NCBI GenBank assembly: GCA_028023455.1
Contig: JAQFVV010012441.1
Location: 1,549,911 to 1,613,910, forward strand
DNA length: 64,000 nt
Source: Epiperipatus broadwayi
Lineage: Eukaryota > Onychophora > Udeonychophora > Euonychophora > Peripatidae
Direction of reading: 5' to 3'
Translations under genes and position numbers: made by a program
In this document: positions 36,230-48,565 of the stretch, one piece after another
Layout of the letters: the number at the start of each line of letters is the position of its first letter
Numbering within the stretch: the first letter of the stretch is position 1
The notes under the pieces: generated by a model
The model's database searches: none
What the model was told of the DNA's origin: nothing
The model's input: the letters and a program-made list of their open reading frames with translations, nothing else

Positions 36230-36815
36230 CGCTAGTGTATTATTAGAATTGGAGAGATAGAGAACTAATATGGAGGGTAAAACGAGTTTAAATATATATA
36301 AAAGTTAGAGAATATTGGGTGTGATTTAATTTATGATAATAACAAGGAAAGTAATTTACTGTTTAAGGCTCCAGCAGAATCTTCAGCAACAAGGGAATGT
36401 TTGCATAAATGAAAAAATATGGGTGATTTAGTCTGCAAGTTACATAAGGAATGCATAGAAAATATTAGACATCTATTAATTGAATGTAAATGCTTGCAAG
36501 CAGAAAGGATACAAATAATGAAGTTGTGGAAGAATAAATATAAACAAATTAATTATAAAAAGAATGGTTCTTGGTTTTTATACTGGGTTTCGGAAAAGGG
36601 GAATTTAGATATAAAAGCCATGGAGTTGACAAAGGTTATGTTGTGGAAATGAGATGGAGCAGGATAGAGAAGAATATGGCAAAAACTTAGGGTAGAGAAT
36701 AAAAAGTGAATGTAAGGTGGCTAGCAGGTTTCTCTGGGCATAGTGGCTGAGACATTCCTGATTCCGATAAAGTAGAAACAGCAGTACATCGCATCGCATG
36801 GTAAACATTTCTTCC
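36230..36815 (+). pseudogene. Second CR1-like 3' fragment
   Basis: This 5'-truncated copy repeats the end of the previous element. GDLVCKLHKECIENIRHLLI and then ECKC keeps the zinc-knuckle-like block with one Cys changed to His. It ends in ACATCGCATCGCATGG, matching the other copies. It is about 300 bp from the first copy, in the same orientation. Confidence 0.65.
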
Positions 36816-37044
36816 ATATATTAATCATTAAATAAATATTGCTTTTTTATTGCAGGGGAAAAACAACTTTTTATGTAAGAACAAGTTAAATAAAGAAAAT
36901 AAGATGATGAGAATACTAAATTGTCTCTAGTGATGATTTATTGCATCATTTATTTAAAATATTCACAAAAAGAGTCGTGGATACCTAAGTATATCATTGC
37001 ATTAATATCATTATCATTTTAATATCATTATATTTTTCAATCAA

Positions 37045-37240
37045 TTGTGGAATAAAATTCTCTCCAAAAAATTAAACACTTTGATTCATAACTATTGTTT
37101 CCACATCATATCAACAAATATCCTCATCTCATCTACCCATCTCATATGCGATCTCTTTCTAGGTCTTTTACAATCTCTTGTGGTCCAATTTAAGATTTCA
37201 ACTGGCCATCTATTATCATCTTTTCATATATTAACCAAAA
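37045..37240 (-). pseudogene. RTE-like C-terminal fragment, minus strand
   Basis: The minus strand reads roughly MIDGQLKS, stop, IGPQEIVKDLERDRI, stop, DG-MR, the same C-terminal block as at 21320. It shares DNA with 19540-19640 (CACATCATATCAACAAA, CATCCATCTCA type). A 10-G run follows at 37263. Confidence 0.55.
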
Positions 37241-37826
37241 CAAGAAATAAAAATTATAATCCGGGGGGGGGGGAGAGTTTAATACTCATTGTAATTTAGA
37301 TAACCATTTTAAAATATTTTAGAAATACTACTTAAGGCAATTTTGCTCATAGTAGCATGAAGACCCTTGAATGTTACATAACTTATTAAAAATGGACCCT
37401 ATCCCTTACTAAGTCTTTTAGTTGTGGTTAACATTGTCGGTTAATACTAAAGATTTTTACCAAAGATAAATTATTTGGCTCATTATGTAGATCTGAAAAT
37501 ATGTTAGAAAATAAATCTTTTAATGATATCAATCACATTTGCCATTATCTTGCCATTATTATCCATGGGACTTAAAGATTCTTTAATTTATAGCAATAAA
37601 AAGTATCTGTATATTGAATCCAAAAATGAAGGCAGCTGTTCATATTGTATAAATAATTATATTTAGTATAGTCCATCAGTTATTTATGATGTCAATGAAT
37701 TTTTTTTATTATTTTCAAAAAGTACAGCACGCTCTAACACAAATACATTGAATGAATGGAGCTGCTTTCTTAAATTAATTAGGTATTACTTTAGGTTTTT
37801 GAGAAATTAATGAAAGTCTGTTGCGA

Positions 37827-38404
37827 TACCTCGTTAAATAATTGAAAAAATATAGACCATTGATTTATTATCAGCATCACAAAAATTATGACCAAATCAG
37901 ATAAAATTGAAATAACAGTTGAGGGAAATAATAAAAAAGAAACACAACAAATTTCAGACAGAAAATGTGAAAGAATTTAAATTTTTTTGATAATGATAGG
38001 GTAGTCTATAGCTTTATAAATTCTATTCTTTTTATATTGTACACATAAAAATTTATTAGAAGGTTGAGATTTAGATTCCTTAGCACTCTTGATTTGTTAC
38101 TGCAAGTTCCTTTATTACCTCGTTAAATAATTGAAAAAATATAGACCATTGATTTATTATCAGCATCACAAAAATTATGACCAAATCAGATAAAATTGAA
38201 ATAACAGTTGAGGGAAATAATAAAAAAGAAACACAACAAATTTCAGACAGAAAATGTGAAAGAATTTAATTTTTTTTGATAATGATAGGGTAGTCTATAG
38301 CTTTATAAATTCTATTCTTTTTATATTGTACACATAAAAATTTATTAGAAGGTTGAGATTTAGATTCCTTAGCACTCTTGATTTGTTACTGCAAGTTCCT
38401 TTAT
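37827..38404 (+). repeat. Near-perfect 289-bp tandem duplication
   Basis: The block starting TACCTCGTTAAATAATTG at 37827 is repeated from 38116, ending CAAGTTCCTTTAT both times. I found only one base difference (an A/T swap in a T run near 37980 and 38269). The duplication must be recent. It contains no coding frame. Confidence 0.9.
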
Positions 38405-38659
38405 ACAAAAACCTTTAATTTTAAAATATGTAGCTCTGATATATATATATATATCCAGAAGATTTTTTCAGCTTGTAATGTGAATTTTGCATTGAAATGA
38501 TATGCACTTTTGTTTTTACTAATGAATAAAACTTTTAAAGATATATTAAGATAAAGCTTTAAAAACTTGTAGGTAGTAGACAAGTCTTGGCAAAGATACC
38601 AGGTGAGATTCATAAACTTAAATAAGATGATTGCAACTCCATTAATAACTATTAATCAC

Positions 38660-39035
38660 ATGATCACTATCTCTTATACTAGCACATACTTGTTATTAAA
38701 CAAGGCAAAACTCTCCATATAGTAGTGCCACCCTGTGCCAACCAGAGTAATCAATGGATGCCAGAAGATTTGTGCATAAAATCCCTATCTAGTGCCTACT
38801 CATCCAAACAAGGTGGATGCTGGAGGGTTGCATTAGATCCTAAGATCTAGGTGCTGTGCTCTCAGATCCAAGGCTCCTCACTAACGAAGGCCGCAAGCCA
38901 GAAACTAGTCTTGGGATATTGGATGAGTAGGCACTAGATGGGGATTTTATGCACAAGACTTCTGGCATCCTTTGATTACTCTGGTTGGCACAGGCTGGCA
39001 CTACTGTATGGAGAGTTTTGTCTTGTTCAATATCA
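38660..39035. mobile_element. HRZ-B copy arranged as a foldback
   Basis: The left arm (about 38700-38815) is the reverse complement of the right arm (about 38925-39030), with landmarks CAAAACTCTCCATA, ATCAATGGATGCCAGAAG, TGCATAAAATCCCTATCTAG and CTACTCATCC. Between them lies a hammerhead-like segment (38862-38930). Its core reads CTAACGA at 38881-38887, so one catalytic G is lost. Stem I and GAAACTAGTC are otherwise kept. Confidence 0.75.
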
Positions 39036-39039
39036 TTAA

Positions 39040-40520
39040 TATGATTAAGAAAAAATAGTGTTGAGTAAATTGGGCTATATGGGTGTAGCAGCTTAAAATA
39101 TTGATGTCATGATATTTTATGGGTAGTGCAAGTGTAATTTGACCCAAATAATTTTATTAAGCCTGAAACTAATTCTCTGAACATATTTTTAGATATATAT
39201 TTAGAAAATATAAAAAGAAGACAGTTTTTCAAAGTATTTCAAGGCTGGCTCTTCTAATCATTTAAAATTGTCTTCATCAATCCAAGTGTGAAATATATTT
39301 TCAAGCTTTCCTGACTACAAAAAATCTTTATATCTTATTGGAATCATTGAAGAAATTTTAAACCTTGTGATCTTTCTGATAAAATCATCTTAATTTTTAT
39401 GCATTATTTTTTCTTTCTTGATATCTGACATCTTTTATAATTCCATGAAAATAAAGAATTTGCTGGTATTCTCTCATTATTCTTTGACCTATAAATGAAA
39501 AAAAACATTTAAGTAAATTTTTTCTCTTTATCAGATTTATTCAATAAGCTAGACGTTTTAAAACTGTAATTATTAATCCCTAGCATGCTTCTAGTAATAT
39601 ATTTAACCATATGTACCAATGTGAATTTCATTATACATCAAAGTCCATCTTCAAATTGTTTTAGCTAGATTCCATTTCTAAGTTGGAAATTTCTGCATAA
39701 GTTTTTGCACGGTTTTACTTTTTATCTTGTTCATTTATTAGATTACGTTTCACTTTTCTTTAAATCTTACCATTCGAAAAATCTTCTCATAGATATATAT
39801 CTTATTTGCAGCTGCTTAAAAGATCTTCTAAGAAACTATATTTCCACTTTTGTTTAGCTTTTTTTTTTTTGAAGCAGTATTTTGTATTTTATTTTAATAA
39901 ATTTGTTGAATTTATATAGCAAACATTAGTCAATTAAAATAATTTTATATTAATGTTACGATTACTCTCAGAAAATGCATAAATATTAAACTGGTTTCTG
40001 TTTGTGAAATATCTGGTCAATTGATTAGGATTGCTTTGCTTGACCCTTTAATGCTTAAGTATTAAGAGAGCAACAGTTTGATACCATGTATTTTAATATA
40101 TATATATTGAGGTGAAATTTTTTAACCTCGTAATATATATATTTTTATAAAGTTATAATTTTGTATTTATCATAAATTTATTAATGTCCCATATACATAA
40201 TTTAGGATTATTATATATTTGACGTAAGTAGATTAATATCGCTAGCTATAGAGTAATCATAAATCTGCTTGAATTAAAACAATTATATTGTGATATATTG
40301 GGGTGGGGAGTGGGGGTGCACTACATTATAGAAAAAGAGCAGATAAAAGATAAAGAAAAGATTAAAATTTAAATTTTGTAAATCAAATGAGTTTTTAATT
40401 ATACACGAAAACAATTCTAATTTTATTTAAAAAAGGTTTCTGTCAAAAGAGAGAGAGAGAGAGAAATTAGATCCAGAGTACAAGTGAAAAGAAAAAAACA
40501 TATCTGTTTACTAACCTGTA
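39040..40520. other. A+T-rich intronic stretch with no recognised element
   Basis: A small GA run lies at 40449-40464 and a GGGGTGGGGAGTGGGGG patch near 40301. No gene signal is seen. Confidence 0.5.
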
Positions 40521-40612
40521 TCCATTATTAATTAAACTAAATTTGGAAATAAGGTGCAAACACCTGTATCCATTATTAATAAAGGTAAATTTGAAAGTAA
40601 GGTGCGAACACC
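40518..40612 (+). repeat. Two-unit tandem repeat of about 48 bp
   Basis: CCTGTATCCATTATTAAT, TAAATTTG and AAGGTGC-AACAC occur twice in a row with several mismatches. Confidence 0.7.
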
Positions 40613-40619
40613 AAAAGGA

Positions 40620-41395
40620 AAAATACTAATGAAAGAAAGAGGGTAAAAACATAAAAAAGAGAGGTTTTTTTTTTAAAGAAAATACATTTTATTTTTTTTG
40701 TAAGAAGGTGCACTATGATGTTGTTTGGCTAATACAATCTTGATTTATCCTGCTCTATTCCCACAGCTGCCAATGCAAAGGCGCATTCATGTGACAAGCT
40801 ACTACATCCGAAAGACCTTTGTAAAACTTTAAACTAGCCGAGGATGAAACTAAAATTTTCTATGCAGACATCTTTATGGTTTTGATTCACTTGAAATAAC
40901 ATTTGAGTGCTAAATCAGAGTCATTGTTCCAATTGAATGAACAGTCTTTGCGTTTACATTAGACATGAGCTCATGCTATCAAATCCTTTTTGCTATGGAA
41001 TGCGCATGATGAATAGTACAGCATCTACAGATCAGGATAAATATTAATTAAGCAGTATATGTGTAATACACAGACTCATTTTGATAATAATTGATAAATT
41101 ACATTCTGTTTAAGTTATTTGAACGAGATCAGAAAAACTATAGAGATAAAAAAAAGAAAGGTAGCGTAGCTCCTACAAAATTATCCAAATATGGATATGA
41201 TCATTTTAATATTATCTAGCTAAAATTGTGTTTAATATTTTATTAATTGGTGTATAAATGAAGCTGCATCATTCGAGCTATCCCTGAGCACTACATAAGG
41301 TATTAGCTATTTTGATCTGTGTGAGTTTGTTTTGTCTCTTACAATTGAGCAATTATTCTAAAAAAATATAAGTTGGAGAGAGATTTGATCTGAAA
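40620..41395. other. Unassigned intronic DNA
   Basis: The segment 40700-41000 is slightly less A+T-rich (CACAGCTGCCAATGCAAAG), but I found no exon or repeat that I can support. Confidence 0.4.
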
Positions 41396-42039
41396 AATCT
41401 CTCTTCTATGCCATCTTATAAAAACATGATAATAGTTTTAATTTTGACTTATGCCCTAAATTCATTACGATCTCTGTTGCTGATTCATTGAACCCTCTTG
41501 CCTTTCCACCTTTCAATTTCTTACCTGCCTCATTCAGTTCAGTTTTTGTAAATTATATATTCCCATTACTATATGTTATCATGTTTGCTATCACTCTGTC
41601 CTTCACATCTAGCATATTTTCTATATCCATTACATAATTGTTTAAGATTATCTCTAATTCTTCTCTAGAGCTACACTCTATTCCATCTTCATCTAGTAAT
41701 ACTATTTCTCTCTTTACTACATTCCTTTTTTTAATGTATTTCCAATTTTTTTTCTCCCATCTCTTCCACTTTTATTAATACCTTCCAACAATTTATTATT
41801 CAATTTCATTCCCTGTCTGCAATTATCTATGTTAGACAACTTTTTTCTAAGTACTTTTTCCATTTAGCATTAACATCTTTTTCATTTTCTTTGTTCTTAA
41901 TAGCACACTTGTATTCTCTGCATGCTTTTTCCCTCTCTTTTACACTTTTATTAACTCTCAACTAAATCGATATTTGCCACTTTTTCTATTTCATCACAGG
42001 ATACTCATTCCCAACCAATTCTTCTATGGTTTCTTCAAC

Positions 42040-42800
42040 TTATATTTTATACTCTTCTAACTTATTCTTATTATTCACTCTCCATCCACATCTTTCACTA
42101 CCCTTTTTACTTTTATTACTATTTTTCATCACATTATTAACCATTTCTGTTATAAAAAAGTTATGATCACTATTACACCCTCTCTCTTCATTATCAAACA
42201 CCTTAATTTTCCATACTTTATTCATTCCCTCTTTCTCTACTAATAGACCATGTATTGTCCCTCATAAATATTTGATAAATTTCCAGTGCTCAAATTCACT
42301 CTTTGACAAAAACTATTCAAAAGCTGTCCATTCTTATTATTTACATTGTCAAGTTTTTCAATATGCCCATTCGTATCCCCTATAACCATTATTCTCTTTC
42401 CTTTTTCTTTGAAACTCTGTATATTCTTAACTAAGCATTCATATATGCTACTGTTCCACTCCATTATTGTTTGAGTATCTCCAGTGGTTATATACACTAT
42501 AGCCACCATCCATTCTCTTGTCTGTCTAACCTTATCTCAAACCATAAATGTTCTTGTCATTTAACAGTATTTAAATATTGTTTGACATAACTCCTATATA
42601 ACCACCCTTTTTTCTTTTATATTTCAAACCCTGCCATACTAAGTCTTCCAGAATAGGTACTTCTTCTCTTAGATGTGTTTCCACTACTGCTAATACCTCA
42701 AGCTCTTTATTTTTAATTGCTTTGTTTAATTCCAGCTACTTTTCTGATCTCCTACCACCTTTCATATTCAAATACTCAATTAAATTAATCATTTCTTATT
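42040..42800 (-). pseudogene. ORF2 endonuclease segment of the CR1-like element
   Basis: On the minus strand the order of endonuclease motifs is kept across frameshifts. ELEVLAVVETHLREEVP (near 42660-42710) gives the catalytic-Glu ETHL motif. KRIMVIGDTNGHI (near 42360-42400) matches the GDFNxHI motif. GCNSDHNFF (near 42165-42190) matches the final SDH motif. These are the landmarks of the AP-endonuclease domain of non-LTR elements. Confidence 0.75.
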
Positions 42801-43189
42801 TTCTCACTACTCTTTTATAAATTCCTTTGTCTCTTTCTTCTTTATTACATTTATAAATAAATTGCTTACCATTAATTTTACAGACCCATTCCTTCTCCAC
42901 ATCTATATTTATATCTGAATCTGTTACCCTTTGATTATTACTTACATCTTGTTCATTCTTCTTCTTTTTGATAACACTGCCAGTTAAAATCCACTCCCTT
43001 TATAAATTTCCCAAACTATATTCTTTATAAATCAAACTCTCTAAAACTAGATTTTCTTGTTTTTCTAAGTGAAAACTATCTTTATTATACAACACTCTCT
43101 TTCCAATTAAAAAATCCCACTCATCCACAAACATGACATCTTTTCTCTGACAATTTTTTTCATTTTCTCATTTATAGAACATACTCTAT

Positions 43190-43603
43190 CTAACATATAT
43201 AGCTCTTGTCAAATCTTGGTAATAATCCAACTATTCCTACTCTTTCTTTAATCTTACTCAGATTTCTAATCAATTTTATGTACTCATACATTATTCCCTC
43301 TGATGGTTCTGACAAATTATTAGTCACTACTATAACATACACATCTCTACTCCCTTGCTTTTTTACTTTATCTGTAACATTCTTAATTCTAGCTTCAGAC
43401 AAACATACTTCTACATACCTATTTCTATCTTCCCTTGCAATTATATCTTCACATTCTCTAATTAATGAATCTCCTATCAATACTGTCTCATAGTCTACTT
43501 TCTCTGCTTCATTTGTAACATTATCTATCATCTTCTGGACTTCCTTATCCACTTCTTCCTTATCATCACTACTCAATAATTTCTTCTTCTGCCTACACTT
43601 CAT
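43190..43603 (-). pseudogene. ORF1 esterase-like (SGNH) segment of the CR1-like element
   Basis: A 137-codon frame begins with a Lys/Glu-rich stretch and continues ETVLIGDSLIRECEDIIA. GDSLI matches block I of SGNH hydrolases, with Ser as the nucleophile. VYVIVVTNNLSEPS lies where block III (G-x-N-D) is expected; the Asn is kept but the Gly is replaced. RVGIVGLLPRFD follows the usual strand before the last block. CR1-group ORF1 proteins carry such esterase domains, thought to act on lipids or membranes. Confidence 0.65.
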
Positions 43604-43749
43604 CTCTAGTGATATTAATTTTGCTTCTACATCCCTTTACCTCTTCCTTTATCTTACTTATTCTTTGGCTAACCATCTCCATTTCACTACCAATTTTTCC
43701 ACATATATTTTCTGTCACTCCACAACAACCATACTCTATCCCATCTTCC

Positions 43750-44004
43750 TCAATTACATTTTGCTCCATTTCTACTGATTTTTTCCTTAAACTGTCTACA
43801 CTTAGAAACCACCTCTTTTATCACATTTAAACACTGTCTGCATAACCATAAACCTGTTATGTCCTTCCTAGTTTTATTTAAACATTTCAAGTGATAAACC
43901 TCATCATGTACAGTACATTCTACCACAGCACACCTAATTTCTTTCTGACCATTATACATGCATTGTGGAATACAAATGGGATCCATATTTATTTTGCAAG
44001 TCAC
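43750..44004 (-). pseudogene. ORF1 PHD-finger segment of the CR1-like element
   Basis: An 84-codon frame starts MTCKINMDPICIPQCMYNG. It shows spaced Cys and His residues in PHD order: CIPQC, then IRC, VEC, HDEVYHLKC and a final WLCRQC. The C4-H-C3 plan with the aromatic WLC near the end is characteristic of PHD fingers. A Lys-rich coiled segment follows. The frame breaks before the esterase segment. Confidence 0.7.
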
Positions 44005-44329
44005 CTGTTATACCTTTGACTTTGCACTTTCTCTCCTACTCTTCAAACCTCCTTACATGGAAGGATAAAAACTTTATTTTCTTTCAATAATGATGGATCG
44101 ATAACCACGAGTTTTCCAATCATAGACCTCCAAAACATTATCTTTTTCCTCAAATAAATCACTCCTTTTTTAGAGGCAAACTTACTAAAAAAGCCAATTA
44201 ATTTTACATACAACTTAGTTATAAAATAGCCTTACATTAACACACATTAATAATTCCCAATCTTTCTATATCAATTATATCTATTTCTTGCAATCACAAC
44301 TTTCACTCACTTTCATAAAATAAGTAATG

Positions 44330-44640
44330 TCATGTGATGGGATGTGATCCACTGTGATTTCTCTTTTATATGGAATCAGGAATCTGTAACTATGTCCAGG
44401 GAAACCTGTTAGACCCTTTACCTTCCTTTTTCTTTCCCGACCCTAGGTTTACCCATATCCTGCACCATTTCATTTCTACAACATAATTTTTGTCAACTGC
44501 ATGGCCTTCATAAACCAATAACCCACTTTCTGTATAATCAATTTGTTTATATTTAGTCTTCCATAACTTCATTATTTGTACCCTTTCTGCTTTCAAGCAT
44601 TTACATTGAATCAATGGGTGTTAGCCTGGTGTGCCCTCTA
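44330..44640 (-). pseudogene. 3' end of a second CR1-like copy, head to tail with the first
   Basis: The minus strand reads MIQCKCLKAERVQIMKLW and then a degraded tail, matching the ends at 35540 and 36480. Its 3' terminus (CACATCCCATCACATG type near 44330-44345) abuts the 5' side of the ORF1 copy ending near 44320. So two copies lie head to tail on the minus strand. Confidence 0.65.
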
Positions 44641-44689
44641 GTTATCATACATGTCCATGCATGTCAATTTGTACCATATATATTGGTAT

Positions 44690-45055
<366 letters not shown>

Positions 45056-45074
45056 ATATTGTAGAGGCTATTAC

Positions 45075-45365
45075 TATGTGGTGAAACTGAACTGAATTCA
45101 GACCCATATACTTATCTGGTTTGCAAAGCTGGGTCTGAAGACATTTACGTGTCTGAAAAGTTCAGACTTTCAAATTGATAGAAACATGTTTTATAAGTGC
45201 TGACTTTTGAGTTAGTATTTTAGATCTAGTTTCTAGAGACCCAGCCCTCCACTGAGGTGAGCCATAAGCTTGAAACAATTGGTCTGGAGGTAGGGTCAAT
45301 GATAGAATTTTGAATTCTTTCTCTTTCAGCACTTGTAAAAACAAAACTTGTTTAGAGCTATTGGT
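45075..45365 (+). mobile_element. HRZ-B copy with degenerate hammerhead
   Basis: The left part resembles 14290-14440 (GCTGGGTCTGAAGACAT, TTTTAGATCTAGT). The hammerhead-like segment at 45222-45298 has stem I of six pairs (CCTCCA with TGGAGG), an internal loop, and five more pairs (GACCC with GGGTC-type). Stem II pairs AGC with GCT. GAAA, the palindrome CAATTG and GTC follow. The core reads CTGAGGT at 45252-45258, so the final A is lost and activity is unlikely. The stem I layout is the same as at 27262. Confidence 0.65.
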
Positions 45366-45369
45366 AAGC

Positions 45370-45389
45370 TGAATCTAGTGATCATATAA

Positions 45390-45422
<33 letters not shown>

Positions 45423-47320
45423 CCCATTTCAATTTAACCAGTATCTAAAATTGTAGTCATGTGCATGAAAGGAAATATGGAACCAAAAATCATCATCACA
45501 TCTTTATATAGGAAAGGCAGCTATAGGACACCCAAGTTTAAACCCTACAGGATCAAGTCCCAAAAGCCTAAGATAAAAAGAGAGTGGGGGGAGCAGTTAT
45601 GTTCTTTAGTTGTTTGTGTGTTGACAAAACTCAAAAGAGTAGTATATACATTTTAATTACTCAATAGTTCTTTTTAAAAGTATGAATATAACACATATAG
45701 GCATTTGTCTGTAGACAAGATATTTAGTTTGTCATTTTTATATTTCAAATATCAACTTTCTTCAAAACTACTCTACACTTACTGAATTGATTTTGCTATT
45801 TTATTCTCTTATTTCTATTTTGTTTGCTATGATTATAATTTGGGTTTAAAAGTTATAAAGATTTAATTTTAAATATTAACATTATAGTTTCTAAGAAGCA
45901 TTCAGATTATTTTAATAGGCCAGTTTTTATAAATGATTTGAATAGCAGGGGTGTGTGGGAGAGTATTGCATAAATAAATCTACGTTTTCACATATTGGAA
46001 AAAAAAGAGACAATTCTGTTAAACTATTTTTTTTTACTCAGAGGTTTTAGTTGTTATAAAGACTTTTTTGTTTTGTTGAGGCTCAGACAGCTTAAAATCT
46101 TCACATCAGAGAGATCAAAAATAAAAGATGGAGTGTTATAGGAGTGTGATATTTGCCAGCAGAGTGAGAAAAGAAACATTTAAGATAATTTTCCTTAAAA
46201 AACAAATTAAGCTTTCCAGAAATCATGTTAGTGTGAATTTCTTATCTTTTTTGTTAATCAACAGTTAAAGGAAAACACCAGAAAATCATGTAGGTGCAAA
46301 TTTCTTATATTGTTTGATACAAGCAGTTAAAGGAAAACGTATGGTCAGTCTAACTTAAAATAAAAATATAAAAGAGCCTGGGAAGTCAATCAGATTAGAG
46401 TTTTAAATATTGAAACTGGGGAAAAGACAAGCTTTAAAAATTCTGCAAGATATCAATTTGAAATCAATTTTTCTTTTATATAAAAATTTCTTTTTAAGAT
46501 TGATTAAAAATGAAATGGCAGGTTAAAATTTTATATTTCATCTGGGCAATCCTACCCACCAGACCACCAACACATCATATAAAAAAAAGTCTGAATTAAA
46601 AGTATTCTACACCCTATGATTGATTTGGGAGAAATGAGATCAAAGATGATTGACTGCCATCCATATTTTAAATAGAAGAAAACATTCATATGCATTTCAA
46701 AGCTGAATGAAAATAAATAAAATACTGATAAGTATTAAACCATGCAAGTTCAGATTCCAGTGACTGAGTTTAAATCCCAGCAAAATTATAAATATAATAA
46801 CAACAGATATCCTCCATCTACTAGAAGAATTATGCTGAACGGGAAAAGAAGAAACACTTCCGGTGCCAAATGGTTCTTACTGAAGCAAATAACTTCATCA
46901 TCATCATCACCATAAAAGAATTACAAGCCTCAAGTCAAGCAAAGAAAGTCTGTTCCAGTGAAACGTGGAAATTGATCATATACCTGTGGTACAGATTGGT
47001 ATGTGTTTGCTGAAAAATGTAGACATTTAACAAGCTGAGTTTGAACTCTTGGAAGCCTCAACAAAATGAAAGGGACTGGTAATATGAATTTCATTATATA
47101 TTTTTCTTTTATGATATTAGGGACTACTAGTAAAATTCTTAGCAATAAAGTTTGATCTCTTCTTATGTCTGAACTTTGAGAACTAAAATCGAGTTAAACC
47201 AAGAATTTCTTCAGTAATAATAGCTATAATCTTGAGTAATGATTTTATGTATGCTAAAATTCTTATACCCGCTTATTGATGAAATTTGTTTTCTAAAGGG
47301 TATTATTGTATATTAATCTA
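45370..47320. other. Unassigned intronic DNA
   Basis: TA and TG runs occur at 45390-45421. A short frame at 45459-45656 and a box-B-like AGTTTAAATCCCAGC near 46766 were noted, but neither can be assigned to a gene or SINE. Confidence 0.45.
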
Positions 47321-47329
47321 AAATTATGA

Positions 47330-48565
47330 AATGTTTGCTAATATGTAAAATATTTTTTTTATTATTTGTTTTAAATAATATTTTAGTTATAATGGGGGTA
47401 AACACACATATATGCATGGTAATATAACAATACTTGCCACATGTATATAATTGCGTATGAATGTGAAAATAATAGACGTATAGCATTTAAAAATATTAGA
47501 TGATTTTTTTTTTGAGTTAAAGAGTAGCAATCTCAATAGCGTAGAGAGGGGGAGGGAGATAAACAATTCAAAACTTGTTTCTGGAAATCTTTTTCTTTTT
47601 GATTTAACTAACACTTTTTCTCATTAATCATTCTACTTTATATGTTAACTTTAGATGTATAAAGATCTAAAAGTATGTGTGCACAAAGAGTGTTTATTTT
47701 TATTATGAAATATTTTTTCTTGTGGACAGAAATTTTTAGCAATTTGTTATCCCAATTGATATACTTGATATATATTATAAACGTGGGAAGTTGTTATTAA
47801 CAGGAAGGGGGGAATAATTTAATATTAATCTTATGAGTTTAATATAATCACTTAGAATTAATAGTCATATAAATTTTTAGTTCTATTTTTAAATTGTATG
47901 TATATGTTAGTAATGCATCAATAAATGTTAATTTGTTTTATTAAATGAGGCGTATATTTTCATTAAGAGTATTCTTTATTAGTTGTGATCATTCATCATC
48001 ACTGGTGAATATTAACTGTTTAAGTTTTAATTTAGACATGCTAAAATTAGCCAAATAGTTAAGAATTTCTAATGACTGAATTTCATGTTAGACTTAGTTT
48101 TAAAGCTGTGCTGGACATACCAGCATCATCATCGTCATCACCATGTTGTCAATTATTGAGCTAGCTAAATGTTTAAAGGCCATAAATAAATATTGATTTT
48201 TTAGTATTATAATAACCACCATTCCATCATCTACATCATTGAAGGATGAGTGAATTGTCATCCTAAATTAATAGTGTAATATGAGCTAGTAAAACTTATG
48301 AAGGTATTAAAACACATTTATCATATTAAAAATCTAAAAGATACTTTCTGTATGATGCATTTTATATATACTGCTGTAGCTTAAGGATGTTTTGTGTTTA
48401 TTTTAATATTAGTGCATAAGGTGATATGGGTCTAAAATCAAAAATCCTACATTTTGTTAGAAATAAGGTGCAAAAGGGGTTTAAACTCAGTACATTTGAA
48501 AAGGTTATAGAATATAACTTTGTCTAGGTTCAGATAACCTAGTGGCGCCCTGATAGACCATATTC
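47330..48565 (+). repeat. Dispersed repeat RepC, plus copy (about 1.2 kb)
   Basis: This aligns along its length with the reverse complement of 56565-57850. Shared landmarks are TATGCATGGTAATATAA, GTTTATTTT, AGTTGTGATCAT-CATCATCACT, AAAGCTGTG, CATCATCATC and CCTAGTGGCGCCC with ATAGACCATAT. It has no readable protein. The copies differ by roughly a fifth to a third of bases by eye, so they are old. Confidence 0.7.

Larger units (their letters stand above)
41400..44320 (-). pseudogene. CR1-like non-LTR retrotransposon, 5' part (ORF1 and endonuclease)
   Basis: Read on the minus strand from 44320 down, the block holds an ORF1 with a PHD finger and an SGNH-type esterase domain, then the start of ORF2 with an apurinic-type endonuclease and a linker. 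ORF1 proteins with PHD and esterase domains are known from CR1/L2-group elements. Stops and frameshifts break both frames. The reverse-transcriptase domain is absent: the block ends near 41400 after the linker. That is unusual, because such elements are normally truncated at the 5' end. The domains are listed separately. Confidence 0.75.

Noticed and set aside
43206-43830. Plus-strand Ser/Thr/Ile-rich frames at 43.2-43.8 kb
   Set aside because: They are the antisense of the CR1-like ORF1 with PHD and esterase segments.
48520-48565. LTR primer-binding site (TGGCGCCC) in RepC
   Set aside because: Only the first eight bases fit a tRNA-Lys primer site. No TG...CA LTR ends or polypurine tract were found.
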